A stretch of 64,000 bases of DNA from PALSA-894 sp034669145 (GCA_034669145.1 JAXDNY010000281.1:143122-207121), one strand, 5' to 3'. Counted from the first letter of the stretch, positions 36,292 through 45,559 are shown. Numbers and translations: made by a program. Notes: generated by a model not told the origin, from the sequence alone.

Positions 36292-37237
36292 TCTTGGCGT
36301 CGCGGACGATCTGTCCGTACTTTGCGGATTCATCGTCGATGTATTTCGCGAATTCCGCGGCGGTCGAGCCGATCGCCTCGAAGCCGAGTACGCCGAGCTT
36401 CTGCCTGATCTCCGGCTGCGCCAGCGCCTTCGCGGTCTCGGCCTGAAGCTTCGCCGTGATATCCGCCGGAAGACCCTTCGGCCCCCACAGCCCGTACCAC
36501 GAGGAAAAATCGAATCCCGTCATTCCGGACTCCACGATGGTCGGAATGTCCGGCGCCGCGGCCACGCGCTTGGTGCTGGTCACCGCCAGCGCCTTGATCT
36601 TGCCTGAGGCGGCGAGCGGGAGCGAGGACGCCATCGGGTCGGCAATCAGCTGAATCTGCCCGCCCATGAGGTCGTTGAGCATAGGGCCGGCGCCCTTGTA
36701 GGCGATCACCAGCGTGTCGACGCCGGCATCGCGCTTGAGCAACTCGACCGCCAGATGCCCGGCGGAGCCATAGCTCGAGGTCGCGAAGGTGTACTTGTCC
36801 GGCGCCTTGCGGACGAGGTCGAAGAGCTCCTTCAAATTATTCGCCGGCACGTTCAGCGCGGTCGAGACGATCAGCGGCCCGGACGCCACCAGCGAGACGG
36901 GCGCAAAATCCTTCACGGCGTCGTAGGGGATCTTGCTGTTGATGAACGGCGTGATGATGTGGATCGAGGCGGTAAACATCAGCGTGTAGCCGTCGGGCGC
37001 GGCCTTCGCGACCGCATTCGCCCCGACCGCGCCTCCGGCACCTCCGGCGCGGTTCTCAACGATGAAGTTCGCGCCCATGCCCTCGTTGAGCTTCTGCACC
37101 AGAAGCCGCGCCACCACGTCGACCGAGCCGCCGGCCGGAAACGGCACGATCACACTCACGGTGCGGTTCGGATAGGGCTGCGCGATCGCGGGCGCGGCGA
37201 GCATCAGCAGAGCGAGTGCCGTCAGTATGCGCTTCAT
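36278..37237 (-). CDS. Tripartite tricarboxylate transporter (TctC/Bug family) binding protein, orphan
   Basis: A 319-residue periplasmic binding protein with a 19-residue Sec signal ending AIAQ. Hallmarks are PNRTVSVIVPFPAGGSVDVVAR near 23-44 and ENRAGGAGGAVGANAVA near 68-84. The membrane partners TctA and TctB are not in the window. Such orphans are numerous in Burkholderiales and Bradyrhizobium. The ATG at 37237 starts the signal directly. Confidence 0.9.
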   Translation of the reverse strand: MKRILTALALLMLAAPAIAQPYPNRTVSVIVPFPAGGSVDVVARLLVQKLNEGMGANFIVENRAGGAGGAVGANAVAKAAPDGYTLMFTASIHIITPFINSKIPYDAVKDFAPVSLVASGPLIVSTALNVPANNLKELFDLVRKAPDKYTFATSSYGSAGHLAVELLKRDAGVDTLVIAYKGAGPMLNDLMGGQIQLIADPMASSLPLAASGKIKALAVTSTKRVAAAPDIPTIVESGMTGFDFSSWYGLWGPKGLPADITAKLQAETAKALAQPEIRQKLGVLGFEAIGSTAAEFAKYIDDESAKYGQIVRDAKIKAE

Positions 37238-37242
37238 TGGCT

Positions 37243-37373
37243 GTTTCTGGTCATTCCGGCCGAGCGAAGCGAGAGCCGGAATCCATAACCACGATCCTAT
37301 CATCCGATCTCCCATCTGTGGTTATGGATCCCGGCTCGCGCCGCGCTGAGCGCGGCTTGGCCGGGATGACCAC
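37243..37373. repeat. Dispersed palindromic repeat, family B copy 3
   Basis: Outer arms GGTCATTCCGGCC and GGCCGGGATGACC, inner arms ATCCATAACCAC and GTGGTTATGGAT, and variable hairpins GCCGAGCGAAGCGAGAGCC and GCGCCGCGCTGAGCGCGGC. It lies between the SDR and TctC-type genes. Confidence 0.82.
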
Positions 37374-37375
37374 CG

Positions 37376-38152
37376 TTAATAGGTCCCCGGATAGCTGCCG
37401 CCATCGATCAGCAGGTTCTGCCCGGTGATAAAGCCGGCCTGCGCCGAACAGAGGAACGCGCAATAGGCGCCGAATTCCTCTGGCCGCCCGTAGCGCTTGG
37501 CCGGATTGCCGGCGGCCCGCTCATTCCAGATTTGTTCGAAGGACTTGCCGGTCTCGCGCACCAGCACCTCGATGTGCCGCTTCTGCGCGTCGGTGTCGAA
37601 GATGCCGGGCAGGATGTTGTTGATCGTGACGTTGTGCTCGACGACTTGGCGTGACAGCCCGGCGACGAAACCGATCAACCCAGAGCGGGCGCCGTTCGAG
37701 AGGCTGTTTTCGTGTTGCGCGATCTTTGCGCTGCGCGAGGAAATGTTGACGATGCGGCCGAACTTGCGCGCCATCATGCCGTCGACGGTCGCCCGCATCA
37801 TTTCGATCGGTGCGAGCATCATGGCGTCGAGCGCGGCGAGCCAATCGGCACGCGAGTAGTGGCGGAAGTCGCCTGGCAGCGAGCCGTCGGCGCTGTTGAT
37901 CAGGATGTCGGGCTCCGGACACGCCGTGAGTGCGGCCTTGCGGCCTTCCACGGTGATCACGTCGCCGGTAACCGCCGTGACCTTGACGCCGAGCGCGCGG
38001 ATGTCGTCGGCGGTCTGATCGAGCGTGGCGCGCGTGCGGGCCAGAATCGTGATGTCCACGCCGTCGCGCGCCAGCGCCAGCGCGCACGCCTTGCCGAGCC
38101 CGCGGCTCGCGCCGGAAAGCAGCGCCTTGCGGCCGCGAATGCCAAGCTCCAT
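37376..38152 (-). CDS. Short-chain dehydrogenase/reductase with non-canonical active site
   Basis: A 258-residue SDR. The nucleotide motif SGASRGLG is at 13-20, NSADG at 86-90 replaces NNAG, and the catalytic Ser is in ISSRSA at 138-143. Where the Tyr-x3-Lys pair should be it has SNGAR at 152-156 in NSLSNGARSGLIGFVAG, so Tyr and Lys are replaced by Ser and Arg. The ATG at 38152 has AGGAAGA upstream. It may have lost or changed its chemistry. Divergent from a NitT/TauT-type transporter operon. Confidence 0.83.
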   Translation of the reverse strand: MELGIRGRKALLSGASRGLGKACALALARDGVDITILARTRATLDQTADDIRALGVKVTAVTGDVITVEGRKAALTACPEPDILINSADGSLPGDFRHYSRADWLAALDAMMLAPIEMMRATVDGMMARKFGRIVNISSRSAKIAQHENSLSNGARSGLIGFVAGLSRQVVEHNVTINNILPGIFDTDAQKRHIEVLVRETGKSFEQIWNERAAGNPAKRYGRPEEFGAYCAFLCSAQAGFITGQNLLIDGGSYPGTY

Positions 38153-38282
38153 GGTTCTTCCTATCACGCGCCGTGCCGGCTTGCGAAGTTGGGACGCCGG
38201 CCGCGTCCGGCGGCCATTGTTGCCAGCCGCGGCAAAGCGTGGTGCCCTGCGCGCCGACAGAAAAACAGCCGTGGAGGCGCAA

Positions 38283-39269
38283 ATGACCAGAGGTTGCAGG
38301 CTCGCCGCGATCGCGCTCGCGTGCGCGCTGCCGCTCGCCGCGCAGGCCGACGAGATCGTGGTGAGCAACTATGGCGTCACCACCAACGGCATGCCGTTCG
38401 CGGTCGCGCTTGCCAAGGGCTTCTTCAAGCAGCAGGGCGCCGACGTCACCGGCATCCTGTCGTCGGACGGCGGTGGTACCACGGTGCGCACGCTGCTCGG
38501 CGGCAATCTCGCCTACGGCGAGATCAATCCAACCGCAACGGTGATCGCGATCCAGCAGGGCGCCGACCTGAAGATCGTCAGCGACAATGTGCAGACGGTC
38601 GCGGAATTCATCTGGGCGGTGAAGCCCGATTCGCCGATCAAGACCGCCGCCGACCTGAAAGGCCGCAAGATCGGCTACACCAATCCGCGCTCGACCAGTC
38701 AGGCGCTCGCGATCCTGGTGCTGGAAAAGGCCGGGCTCAAGCCCACCGATGCCGAACTGGTGAAGACCGGCGGCTTCGGCGAAGGCGTCGTGGCGCTCGA
38801 TCTCGGCGCCGTCGACATCACGCCGATCCCTGAGCCGCTGTGGTCGCTGCATCAGGCGAAATACCGCGCGGTGGTGCGGGCGAGCGAGCTTCTTCCCCCG
38901 CTCGACAACGTGGTCGGCGTCACCACCGGCAAGGCCGCCAGGGAACGCGGCGATTTCATCCGCGCCGTGATCCGCGCGCGGCGCCAGGCGGTCGATTTCA
39001 TGTACGCCAACCCGGACGAGTCCGCCGGCATCATCGCCAAGGTCTACAATCTGACGCCCGAGGTCGCGCTGAGCGCGTTGAAGAACCTGCTCGGCAGCCA
39101 CGAGAAATCCGGCGTGCGCTACTGGAGCGGCGGCGAGATCAATCTGAAAGCCATGAACGAGATGATGCGCGCGCAGAAGATCGTCGGCGCACTGAAGGAC
39201 GATCCGGACTGGAGCAAGATCATCGACGAGAGCTTTCTTCCCGATGATCTGAAGAAGAAAACCAACTGA
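38283..39269 (+). CDS. NitT/TauT-type ABC transporter substrate-binding protein
   Basis: A 328-residue periplasmic protein of the NMT1/SsuA type with a Sec signal of 22 residues ending AAQADE. Typical parts are NGMPFAVALAKGFFKQQGADV near 36-56 and IKTAADLKGRKIGYTNPRST in the middle. GGAGG lies seven bases before the ATG. First gene of a four-gene transporter operon; the 130 bases upstream, shared with the divergent SDR gene, show no clear promoter. Confidence 0.9.
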   Translation: MTRGCRLAAIALACALPLAAQADEIVVSNYGVTTNGMPFAVALAKGFFKQQGADVTGILSSDGGGTTVRTLLGGNLAYGEINPTATVIAIQQGADLKIVSDNVQTVAEFIWAVKPDSPIKTAADLKGRKIGYTNPRSTSQALAILVLEKAGLKPTDAELVKTGGFGEGVVALDLGAVDITPIPEPLWSLHQAKYRAVVRASELLPPLDNVVGVTTGKAARERGDFIRAVIRARRQAVDFMYANPDESAGIIAKVYNLTPEVALSALKNLLGSHEKSGVRYWSGGEINLKAMNEMMRAQKIVGALKDDPDWSKIIDESFLPDDLKKKTN

Positions 39270-39271
39270 CC

Positions 39272-40069
39272 GTGACGCCCGTTCACGTCGCGCTGCGCGG
39301 CGTCACGCGCGTTTTTCCGGCGACAGCCGCGCAACGCGAGGTCAAGGCGCTCGGGCCGATCGATCTCGAACTGCGCACGGCCGAGTTCTTCGTGGTGGTC
39401 GGGCCCTCGGGTTGCGGGAAATCCACGTTGCTGGAAATCATCGCCGGCCTGAATACCCCGACGGCGGGAACCGTGATGCTCGAAGGCAAGCCGGTGGCGG
39501 GCGAAGTGCCCGAAGGCATCGGCGTCGTGTTCCAGGAGGACGCGAGCTTTCCCTGGCTCAGCGTCATCGACAACATCGCGTTCGGGCTGCGCCAGACCGC
39601 ACTCGACAAGGCCGAGATCGGACGCCGCGTCGATCACGCGCTGCGCCTGATGGGGCTGACGGAATTTGCCGCCGCCTATCCGGTGCAATTGTCCGGCGGC
39701 ATGCGCCAGCGCGTCTGCCTCGCACGTACTCTGGTGCAGCGACCGCGTGTGATCCTGCTCGATGAGCCGTTCGGCGCGCTCGATCAGCAGACGCGCTTCC
39801 TGATGGGTGACGAACTGCTGCGGTTATGGCGCGAGTCCGGCGCCACCGTGATGCTGATCACGCATTCGCTCGACGAAGCCGCAATGCTCGCCGACCGCAT
39901 CGGCGTGATGTCGGCGCGGCCTGGCCGCATGCTGGAAATCATCGAGACCGGCTGGGGTGAGGAGCGCGGCAGCCGCGTGGTCGCGACGCCGCGCTTCGGC
40001 GAAATCACGGCGCGGCTGTGGGAACTGCTGCGCGACGAATCGCAGCGCGCGATGACGGGCGCGCCGTGA
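39272..40069 (+). CDS. NitT/TauT-type ABC transporter ATPase
   Basis: A 265-residue ATPase of the SsuB/TauB type: Walker A GPSGCGKST near residue 45, signature LSGGMRQR near 139, Walker B ILLDEPFGALD near 160 and switch His in ITHSLDEA. The start is GTG, two bases after the binding-protein stop. The next gene starts inside its stop (GTGA). Confidence 0.9.
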   Translation: MTPVHVALRGVTRVFPATAAQREVKALGPIDLELRTAEFFVVVGPSGCGKSTLLEIIAGLNTPTAGTVMLEGKPVAGEVPEGIGVVFQEDASFPWLSVIDNIAFGLRQTALDKAEIGRRVDHALRLMGLTEFAAAYPVQLSGGMRQRVCLARTLVQRPRVILLDEPFGALDQQTRFLMGDELLRLWRESGATVMLITHSLDEAAMLADRIGVMSARPGRMLEIIETGWGEERGSRVVATPRFGEITARLWELLRDESQRAMTGAP

Positions 40070-40812
40070 CTCCCGGCCGGGTCAGGTTCGCGCTGGCGCT
40101 CGCGCTGGTGCTGCTGCTCGAAGGCGTGAGCCGCTTCGGCTTCATCGATCGTTTCGCCATGATCCCGCCGAGCGAGATCCTCTGGCATCTCGGGAAGATC
40201 CTCACGACCGGCGAGATGTGGCCCGCGATCGTCAAGACGCTGGGCAATGTCGCCGTCGCCTGCGTAGCCGCCATCATCGCCGGCGTCATCCTCGGCACCC
40301 TGATCCACGCCTGCCGTGCGCTACGCGAGACGCTCGATCCGTTGTTTGCCGCCTATTACGCGCTCCCGGTGTACGCCTTCTATCCGCTGTTCATCGTGAT
40401 CTTCGGGCTTGGCGATTTCCCGCAGGTCCTGATCGGCTTCATGCTTGGGCTGGTCGCCGTCATCGTCAACACGCTCAACGGCCTCGACCGCGTGCCGCGC
40501 GTGCTGCTCAAGACCGCGCGCATCCAGCGCCTCGGGCCGCTGGCGACCGCGCTGAAGGTCACATTGCCCTACGCGGTGCCGTACATCTTCACCGGCATCA
40601 AGCTTGCGGTCGCGTATTCGTTCATCGGCGTGATCGGCGCGGAGCTGATCATGTCGCGCACCGGGCTCGGCTACGAGATCGGCTACGCCTACAACAATTT
40701 CGACAACACCGTGATGTATCCGCTGATCGTGTTCGTGCTGGCGGTCGCGGCAAGCGTCAACACGATGTTCTTCCTGTGGGAGAAGAAGATGCTGGCGAGG
40801 CGGCGCAAATGA
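40066..40812 (+). CDS. NitT/TauT-type ABC transporter permease 1
   Basis: A 248-residue permease with about six membrane segments. The EAA-type loop is VLLKTARIQRLGPLATALKV, followed by LPYAVPYIFTGIKLAVAYSF. The start is GTG with a GTGA overlap on the ATPase stop. A second, different permease follows with an ATGA overlap, so the pore is probably a heterodimer rather than the homodimer common in SsuC/TauC systems. Confidence 0.9.
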   Translation: MTPGRVRFALALALVLLLEGVSRFGFIDRFAMIPPSEILWHLGKILTTGEMWPAIVKTLGNVAVACVAAIIAGVILGTLIHACRALRETLDPLFAAYYALPVYAFYPLFIVIFGLGDFPQVLIGFMLGLVAVIVNTLNGLDRVPRVLLKTARIQRLGPLATALKVTLPYAVPYIFTGIKLAVAYSFIGVIGAELIMSRTGLGYEIGYAYNNFDNTVMYPLIVFVLAVAASVNTMFFLWEKKMLARRRK

Positions 40813-41555
40813 GAACCCTGCGCGCCGCAATTCTGATCGCATGCGTGCTGGCGGGGTGGCAAGCGCTGTTCTGGTTCGCGGGATCGAGCGCGCTGACCTC
40901 GCCGCTCGATACGATGGCCTACCTAGGCGAGCTTCTGTCGTCGCCAAGATTCTATCCGCACCTGATCGAGACGGGACAAGCCTTCGCGGCCGCCCTCGCC
41001 ATTGCGATCTCGGCCGGCATCCTGATCGGCTTCACGCTCGGCCTTTATCGTTTCGCGGCCGATGTCGGTGAGCCGGTGCTGGTCGCGCTCTACTCGATCC
41101 CGAAGCTCACGCTCTATCCGATCGTGCTGCTCGCCTTCGGCATCGGCATGCCGGCCAAGATCGCGTTCGGGGCGATCCACGGCATCATGCCGATCGCGAT
41201 CTTCGCGCTCGGCGCGGTGCGCAATCTCAATCCGGTCTACCTGAAGGCCGCGCGCGCGATGCGTCTTTCGCCATCGCGCATCGCAGCCCGCGTGCTGCTG
41301 CCGGCGGCGATTCCGGAAATTTTCACCGGCATCCGCATCGGCTTTTCGCTCACCCTGATCGGCACGCTACTCGGCGAGATGTTCGCCTCGCAGCGCGGGC
41401 TCGGTTACCTGCTGATCCAGGCGATCGGCCTGCACAATGTGCGCATGATCATGGCGCTGACGCTGTTGCTGGTCGTCATTGCTGTGACGGCGAGCGCGCT
41501 GCTGCTCGCGGTCGACCGGAGATTGCGGCGAAATATGCTCGGCCCCTCATCCTGA
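40809..41555 (+). CDS. NitT/TauT-type ABC transporter permease 2
   Basis: A 248-residue permease, about six membrane segments, with the EAA loop VYLKAARAMRLSPSRIAARV and then LPAAIPEIFTGIRIGFSLTL. It is clearly related to permease 1 but not closely. The last residues PSS and the TGA stop are encoded by the left arm of a family A repeat, so the end of the gene and the repeat overlap. Confidence 0.9.
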   Translation: MRTLRAAILIACVLAGWQALFWFAGSSALTSPLDTMAYLGELLSSPRFYPHLIETGQAFAAALAIAISAGILIGFTLGLYRFAADVGEPVLVALYSIPKLTLYPIVLLAFGIGMPAKIAFGAIHGIMPIAIFALGAVRNLNPVYLKAARAMRLSPSRIAARVLLPAAIPEIFTGIRIGFSLTLIGTLLGEMFASQRGLGYLLIQAIGLHNVRMIMALTLLLVVIAVTASALLLAVDRRLRRNMLGPSS

Positions 41556-41649
41556 GGAGCCGCCGCAGGCGGCGTCTCGAAGGATGGCCGCGCGCTCCGA
41601 GTTTGCCGCCATCCTTCGAGGCTCGCTTCGCTCGCACCTCAGGATGAGG
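41546..41649. repeat. Dispersed palindromic repeat, family A copy 2
   Basis: Outer arms CTCATCCTGAGG and CCTCAGGATGAGG, inner arms CTCGAAGGATGGC and GCCATCCTTCGAG, variable hairpins GCCGCCGCAGGCGGC and GGCTCGCTTCGCTCGC. The left arm contains the stop codon of permease 2. It lies at a convergent junction with the FAD oxidoreductase gene, so it may also act as terminator. Confidence 0.87.
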
Positions 41650-41655
41650 GCGGAG

Positions 41656-42954
41656 TTACTCCACGTTCTCCCTCACCCGCTCCCGCAGCGCGGCGTTGTC
41701 GATCTGGTGCACGCTCCCGGCTCCGGCGAGATCGAGCGCATGCGCCGCGGCCGCGCCCATCGCGATGCACGGACCCATCACGCGCACGCTGGAGAGCGCC
41801 GCCACGTCGCCGTCGATGTTGCGTCCCGCCGCGACCATGTTGTCGCATTCCGGCGATACGAGACTCCCCATCGGCACGTAATGCAGATGATCGTCGCCAA
41901 ATGGCTCCCACACATGGCCCTGCGGCGTGTCGTGCAGCTCGATCGGCCAGCCGGTGCGCGCGACCGCGTCAGGGAAGTTCCGTCCCGCGCGCACGTCCTC
42001 GACGGTGAGTTGCTGGCGCCCGACGATCCAGCGGGTCTGGCGGATGCCGAGCGCGCCATAGGTACGGATGCGCGCGTTGCCGAACGCCGCCGGATATTCG
42101 CCGCGCAGGAACGCGACCGCGCGGTCCGCCTGATCCTTGCCTTCGAACGATTTCGTCGTCATCGCGACCGGATCGAGCGGCGTCTCGACGTGCGTCATGT
42201 TGACCAGCGCGATGCTCTTGCCCGGGAACACGAACGCGAAGCCGCTCTCGCGCGTCAGGCCGTAATCCCTGGCTTTCTGCTTGAGCCGCGCCGCGACCTC
42301 CGGGCGCTCCGGCTGATGCGCCTCGTCGATCCCCTCGATGACGACCATCTGGGTGCCGTAGATCGGCCCGTCGGCCGCCTCGCGGCAGGGGAGCCCGGCG
42401 TTCCAGGCGAGCGCCGCGTCGCCAGTGGCGTCGACGAACCCCGCCGCCGCAATGCTCACGTCGCCATAACGCGTCGCAAGCTCGATTCGGCTGATGCGCC
42501 GCCCGTCGCGCCGCACTTCGCGCATGACCGCGCCGAGCAGCACCGTGATGCCGGCGGCGCGGACATGGCTCTCGATCCAGCGCGCGAGTGCGATCTCGTC
42601 GTATTGCACCACGATGGTGTTCGACGGCCCGCCATGGCGGTAATGCAGCGCGCCCTGGCTGCCCAGATCGCGCAGAATTCCGTCGGCGATGCCGTGAACG
42701 GTCCGGTAGCCGGAATACCCGTTCGAGAAGAACCCGCAGAATGTCCCGATCACCGCGTTGACCGCCTGCCCACCGAGCGCGTGCAGCCCGTCGACCAGGG
42801 CGACCTTGCGGCCGAGTTGCGCGGCCTCGAGCGCGGCCGAGACGCCGGCGATGCCGGCGCCGACCACGCAAATATCGGCGCCGATCTGCCGCGCCGCTGC
42901 GCCCTCGCGCCGCACGATGCGGGTCGCGGTCTTGATGGTTGGCCGAGTGGGCAT
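41656..42954 (-). CDS. FAD-dependent oxidoreductase
   Basis: A 432-residue flavoprotein with the dinucleotide motif ADICVVGAGIAGVSAA near residues 26-41, followed by ALVDGLHALGGQAVNA and a Cys in IGTFCGFFSNG. The pattern fits the FAD_oxidored family, in which a cysteine follows the GGQ/GG turn. The substrate is unknown. Divergent from the second MetE-like gene, sharing an 81-base intergenic space, so the two may be co-regulated. Confidence 0.83.
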   Translation of the reverse strand: MPTRPTIKTATRIVRREGAAARQIGADICVVGAGIAGVSAALEAAQLGRKVALVDGLHALGGQAVNAVIGTFCGFFSNGYSGYRTVHGIADGILRDLGSQGALHYRHGGPSNTIVVQYDEIALARWIESHVRAAGITVLLGAVMREVRRDGRRISRIELATRYGDVSIAAAGFVDATGDAALAWNAGLPCREAADGPIYGTQMVVIEGIDEAHQPERPEVAARLKQKARDYGLTRESGFAFVFPGKSIALVNMTHVETPLDPVAMTTKSFEGKDQADRAVAFLRGEYPAAFGNARIRTYGALGIRQTRWIVGRQQLTVEDVRAGRNFPDAVARTGWPIELHDTPQGHVWEPFGDDHLHYVPMGSLVSPECDNMVAAGRNIDGDVAALSSVRVMGPCIAMGAAAAHALDLAGAGSVHQIDNAALRERVRENVE

Positions 42955-43035
42955 GTTTCCGCCTGTCTTGTCCTCAATCCTGTTCTATAACCTTCTATCA
43001 AGCGGCCGGGGAACCGGGGGCGGAATGGGGGGAGT

Positions 43036-44184
43036 ATGGCGGCACGCAGTACCGAGCGTTTTCTCACCACGCATACCGGCAGCCTGCCGCGGCCGGACGA
43101 CCTCATCCAGATGATGTACGCCAAGGAGAGCGGCGTGCCGGTCGATCCCGAGGCGCTTGGGATGCGCGTGCGCTGGGCGGTTGCCGATGTCGTGAAGAAA
43201 CAGGCCGATGCCGGCATCGACGTGATCAACGACGGTGAGTTGTCGAAGCCGAGCTATGCGACCTACGTGAAGGACCGGCTCGCGGGCTTTGGCGGCAGCG
43301 GCAATACCTTAGTCTATCAGGACCTCGCGGACTTCCCAAGACTGCAGCAGAAGGTATTCGGCGATCCCGGCCGCTCGCGGCGCAAGACCCCGGCCTGCAA
43401 CGCGCCGATCGCGGTGCGCGATCCGCAGGCCGCCGTGACGGACGCGGAGAACCTCAAGCGTGCACTCGGCGCCGTGCGTGCGAGCGGCGGCTTCATGAGC
43501 GCGGCCTCGCCCGGCGTCATCTCGGTGTTCTTCCGCAACGACCACTATCCGAGCGAGGAGGCCTACCTTTACGCCATCGCGGATGCGATGCGTGCCGAGT
43601 ACGAGGCGGTCGCCGAGGCGGGATTCGTGTTGCAGATCGACTGCCCGGACCTCGCGATGGGCAAGCACATCAAATACTACGACGTCGACCTGAAGACCTT
43701 CCGCAAGGCCGCGCAGCTCAACATCGAGGCGCTGAACCACGCGACGGCGAACGTTCCCCCCGAGCAGCTGCGCATGCATGTGTGCTGGGGCAATTACGAA
43801 GGCCCGCATCACTACGATGTGCCGCTCGCCGATGTGATCGATCTCGTATTCAGGGCGCGCGCGAGCTACATTTCGTTCGAGGCCGCGAACCCGCGCCACG
43901 CGCACGAGTGGACGCTGTTCGAAACCGTGAAGCTGCCGGAGGGCAAGGTGCTGATCCCGGGCGTGATCGAGTCGAAATCGAATTTCATCGAGCATCCCGA
44001 GCTGATCGCGCAGCGCATCGGCCGCTACGCGAAGCTCGTTGGGCGCGAGAACGTCATGGCGGGCAGCGATTGCGGCTACGGCACCTGGGTCGGGCAGGCG
44101 GCGGTCGATCCCGACGTGGTGTGGGCGAAGCTTGCGGCGCTGGCCGAGGGTGCGCGTATCGCCTCGAAGCAGTTTTGGAAATAG
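43036..44184 (+). CDS. MetE-like (cobalamin-independent methionine synthase II family) zinc protein, paralogue 2
   Basis: A 382-residue paralogue of the protein at 22502-23668. It begins with FLTTHTGSLPRPDDL; the Zn ligands are His248 and Cys250 in MHVCWGNYEGPH and Cys346 in AGSDCGY. Only the catalytic half of MetE is represented. GGGGGAG stands just before the ATG. It is followed after two bases by a beta-hydroxyacid dehydrogenase gene, repeating the pairing of the first locus, and then by a cupin. Confidence 0.85.
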   Translation: MAARSTERFLTTHTGSLPRPDDLIQMMYAKESGVPVDPEALGMRVRWAVADVVKKQADAGIDVINDGELSKPSYATYVKDRLAGFGGSGNTLVYQDLADFPRLQQKVFGDPGRSRRKTPACNAPIAVRDPQAAVTDAENLKRALGAVRASGGFMSAASPGVISVFFRNDHYPSEEAYLYAIADAMRAEYEAVAEAGFVLQIDCPDLAMGKHIKYYDVDLKTFRKAAQLNIEALNHATANVPPEQLRMHVCWGNYEGPHHYDVPLADVIDLVFRARASYISFEAANPRHAHEWTLFETVKLPEGKVLIPGVIESKSNFIEHPELIAQRIGRYAKLVGRENVMAGSDCGYGTWVGQAAVDPDVVWAKLAALAEGARIASKQFWK

Positions 44185-44186
44185 CA

Positions 44187-45068
44187 ATGCAAGTTGGTTT
44201 CATCGGTCTCGGCGCCATGGGTGCGCTGATCGTGCCGCGGCTGATGGCGGCGGGGCACAGCGTGACCGGCTGGAACCGTTCGCGCGACAAGGCCGCGACA
44301 CTGATCGACGCCGGAATGGCGTGGGCGGATTCGCCGCGCGCGGTCGCCACGCAATGCGACATCGTGTTCTCGATCGTGACCGACGGCGCCGCGGTACGCG
44401 CGGTCGCGCTCGGGGCCGATGGCGTGCTCGCCGGCCTCAAGCCCGGCGGCATCTATGCCGACATGAGCACGATCTCACCGGATGTCAGCCGCGAGGTCGC
44501 GGCCGAGTTCAAGAAGGCCGGCCGCCATATGCTGGATTCGCCGATCTCCGGCAGTCCCGTGACGGTCGTCGCCGGCAATGCCTCGGTGATGGTCGGCGGC
44601 GATGCGGCGGCGTTCGAGCGTGCGAAGCCCGTGATGCTCGCGATCGGCCCGAAGGTGACGCATATCGGCGGCAACGGTCTCGCCTGCCAGATGAAGATCG
44701 CCGTCAACCTGTTGCTGATGGTCGAGGTAATCTGTTTCGGCGAGGCGGTCGCGCTCGCCGAGAAGGGTGGGGTGCAGCGCGATGTCGCGGTCGATGCGAT
44801 CCTCAAAAGCGTGGCGGCGTCGCCGGTGCTCGGCTATCGCGGGCCGTTTATTCTGGAGGGCAAGATGCCCGCCGTGCCGCTCGCGGACGTGACGTTGCAG
44901 CAGAAGGATATGCTGCTCGCGCTCGATCTCGGCCGCAGGCTCGGCAGTCCCGTGCCGCTTGCGGCCGCCGCGAACGAGATGATGAATGCGTGCCGCGGAC
45001 TCGGCATCGATCATAAGGATTTCGTCGCCGCGCACGAAGTCTATCGCCGCCTTGGAGGACAATCATGA
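44187..45068 (+). CDS. NAD(P)-binding beta-hydroxyacid dehydrogenase family protein
   Basis: A 293-residue member of the 3-hydroxyisobutyrate dehydrogenase family with GLGAMG at 7-12, DSPISGSPVTVVAGN at 117-131 and Lys170 in ACQMKIAVNLLL. Two bases separate it from the MetE-like stop and four bases overlap the cupin start. Third copy of this family in the window, and again next to a MetE-like gene. Confidence 0.88.
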   Translation: MQVGFIGLGAMGALIVPRLMAAGHSVTGWNRSRDKAATLIDAGMAWADSPRAVATQCDIVFSIVTDGAAVRAVALGADGVLAGLKPGGIYADMSTISPDVSREVAAEFKKAGRHMLDSPISGSPVTVVAGNASVMVGGDAAAFERAKPVMLAIGPKVTHIGGNGLACQMKIAVNLLLMVEVICFGEAVALAEKGGVQRDVAVDAILKSVAASPVLGYRGPFILEGKMPAVPLADVTLQQKDMLLALDLGRRLGSPVPLAAAANEMMNACRGLGIDHKDFVAAHEVYRRLGGQS

Positions 45069-45559
45069 CATCGAAAGCCGAGATGTTCGGCGCCGCTTTG
45101 GGCAAGGCGTTCAAGAAGACCGCCGAGAAGATCAAGGAAGGCATGCCGCCCGACAAGATGTACCGCACCAACCTGCGCGACGTGCCGAAGGTCGATGGGC
45201 TCAAGCGCGACGACGGCTGGGTCGACATGCAGGTACAGTTCCTGATCGACAAGAAAACGGCCGGCGCCGACCACGTCGTCGGCTGGACCGTGCTCAAGCC
45301 CGGCGCGCGCCATGAGAACCATCGCCATCACAATTGCGACGAGTTCTTCATCGTGCTCAAGGGGCAGGGGCACATCTACACCGAGGAAGGGCAGAAGCCA
45401 TCGATCGAAGGCGATGTGGTGTACTCGCCGCGCGGCTGCTGGCACGGTTTCAACAACACGTCAGATCAGGACGTCGTGCTGGTGTGGGGCTGGATGGGCG
45501 CGGGCTCGATCGAAGCTTCGGGATATGAGGTGAGTGCGGACCATAAGCCCTCATCCTGA
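45065..45559 (+). CDS. Cupin-domain protein
   Basis: A 164-residue protein with one cupin barrel. Motif 1 is GARHENHRHHNCDEFFIVLKG at 80-100 (written here as GARHENHRHH and CDEFFIVLKG) with the His/His/Glu ligands; motif 2 is GDVVYSPRGCWHGFNN at 116-131 with the last His. Residues 1-50 form a helical N-terminal extension. A sugar isomerase, dioxygenase or binding role is possible. The last residues PSS and the stop come from a family A repeat arm. Confidence 0.85.
   Translation: MTSKAEMFGAALGKAFKKTAEKIKEGMPPDKMYRTNLRDVPKVDGLKRDDGWVDMQVQFLIDKKTAGADHVVGWTVLKPGARHENHRHHNCDEFFIVLKGQGHIYTEEGQKPSIEGDVVYSPRGCWHGFNNTSDQDVVLVWGWMGAGSIEASGYEVSADHKPSS

Noticed and set aside
42955..43035. SAM riboswitch before the MetE-like gene
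   Set aside because: The 81-base space is too short and has no recognisable SAM-I or SAM-II core.
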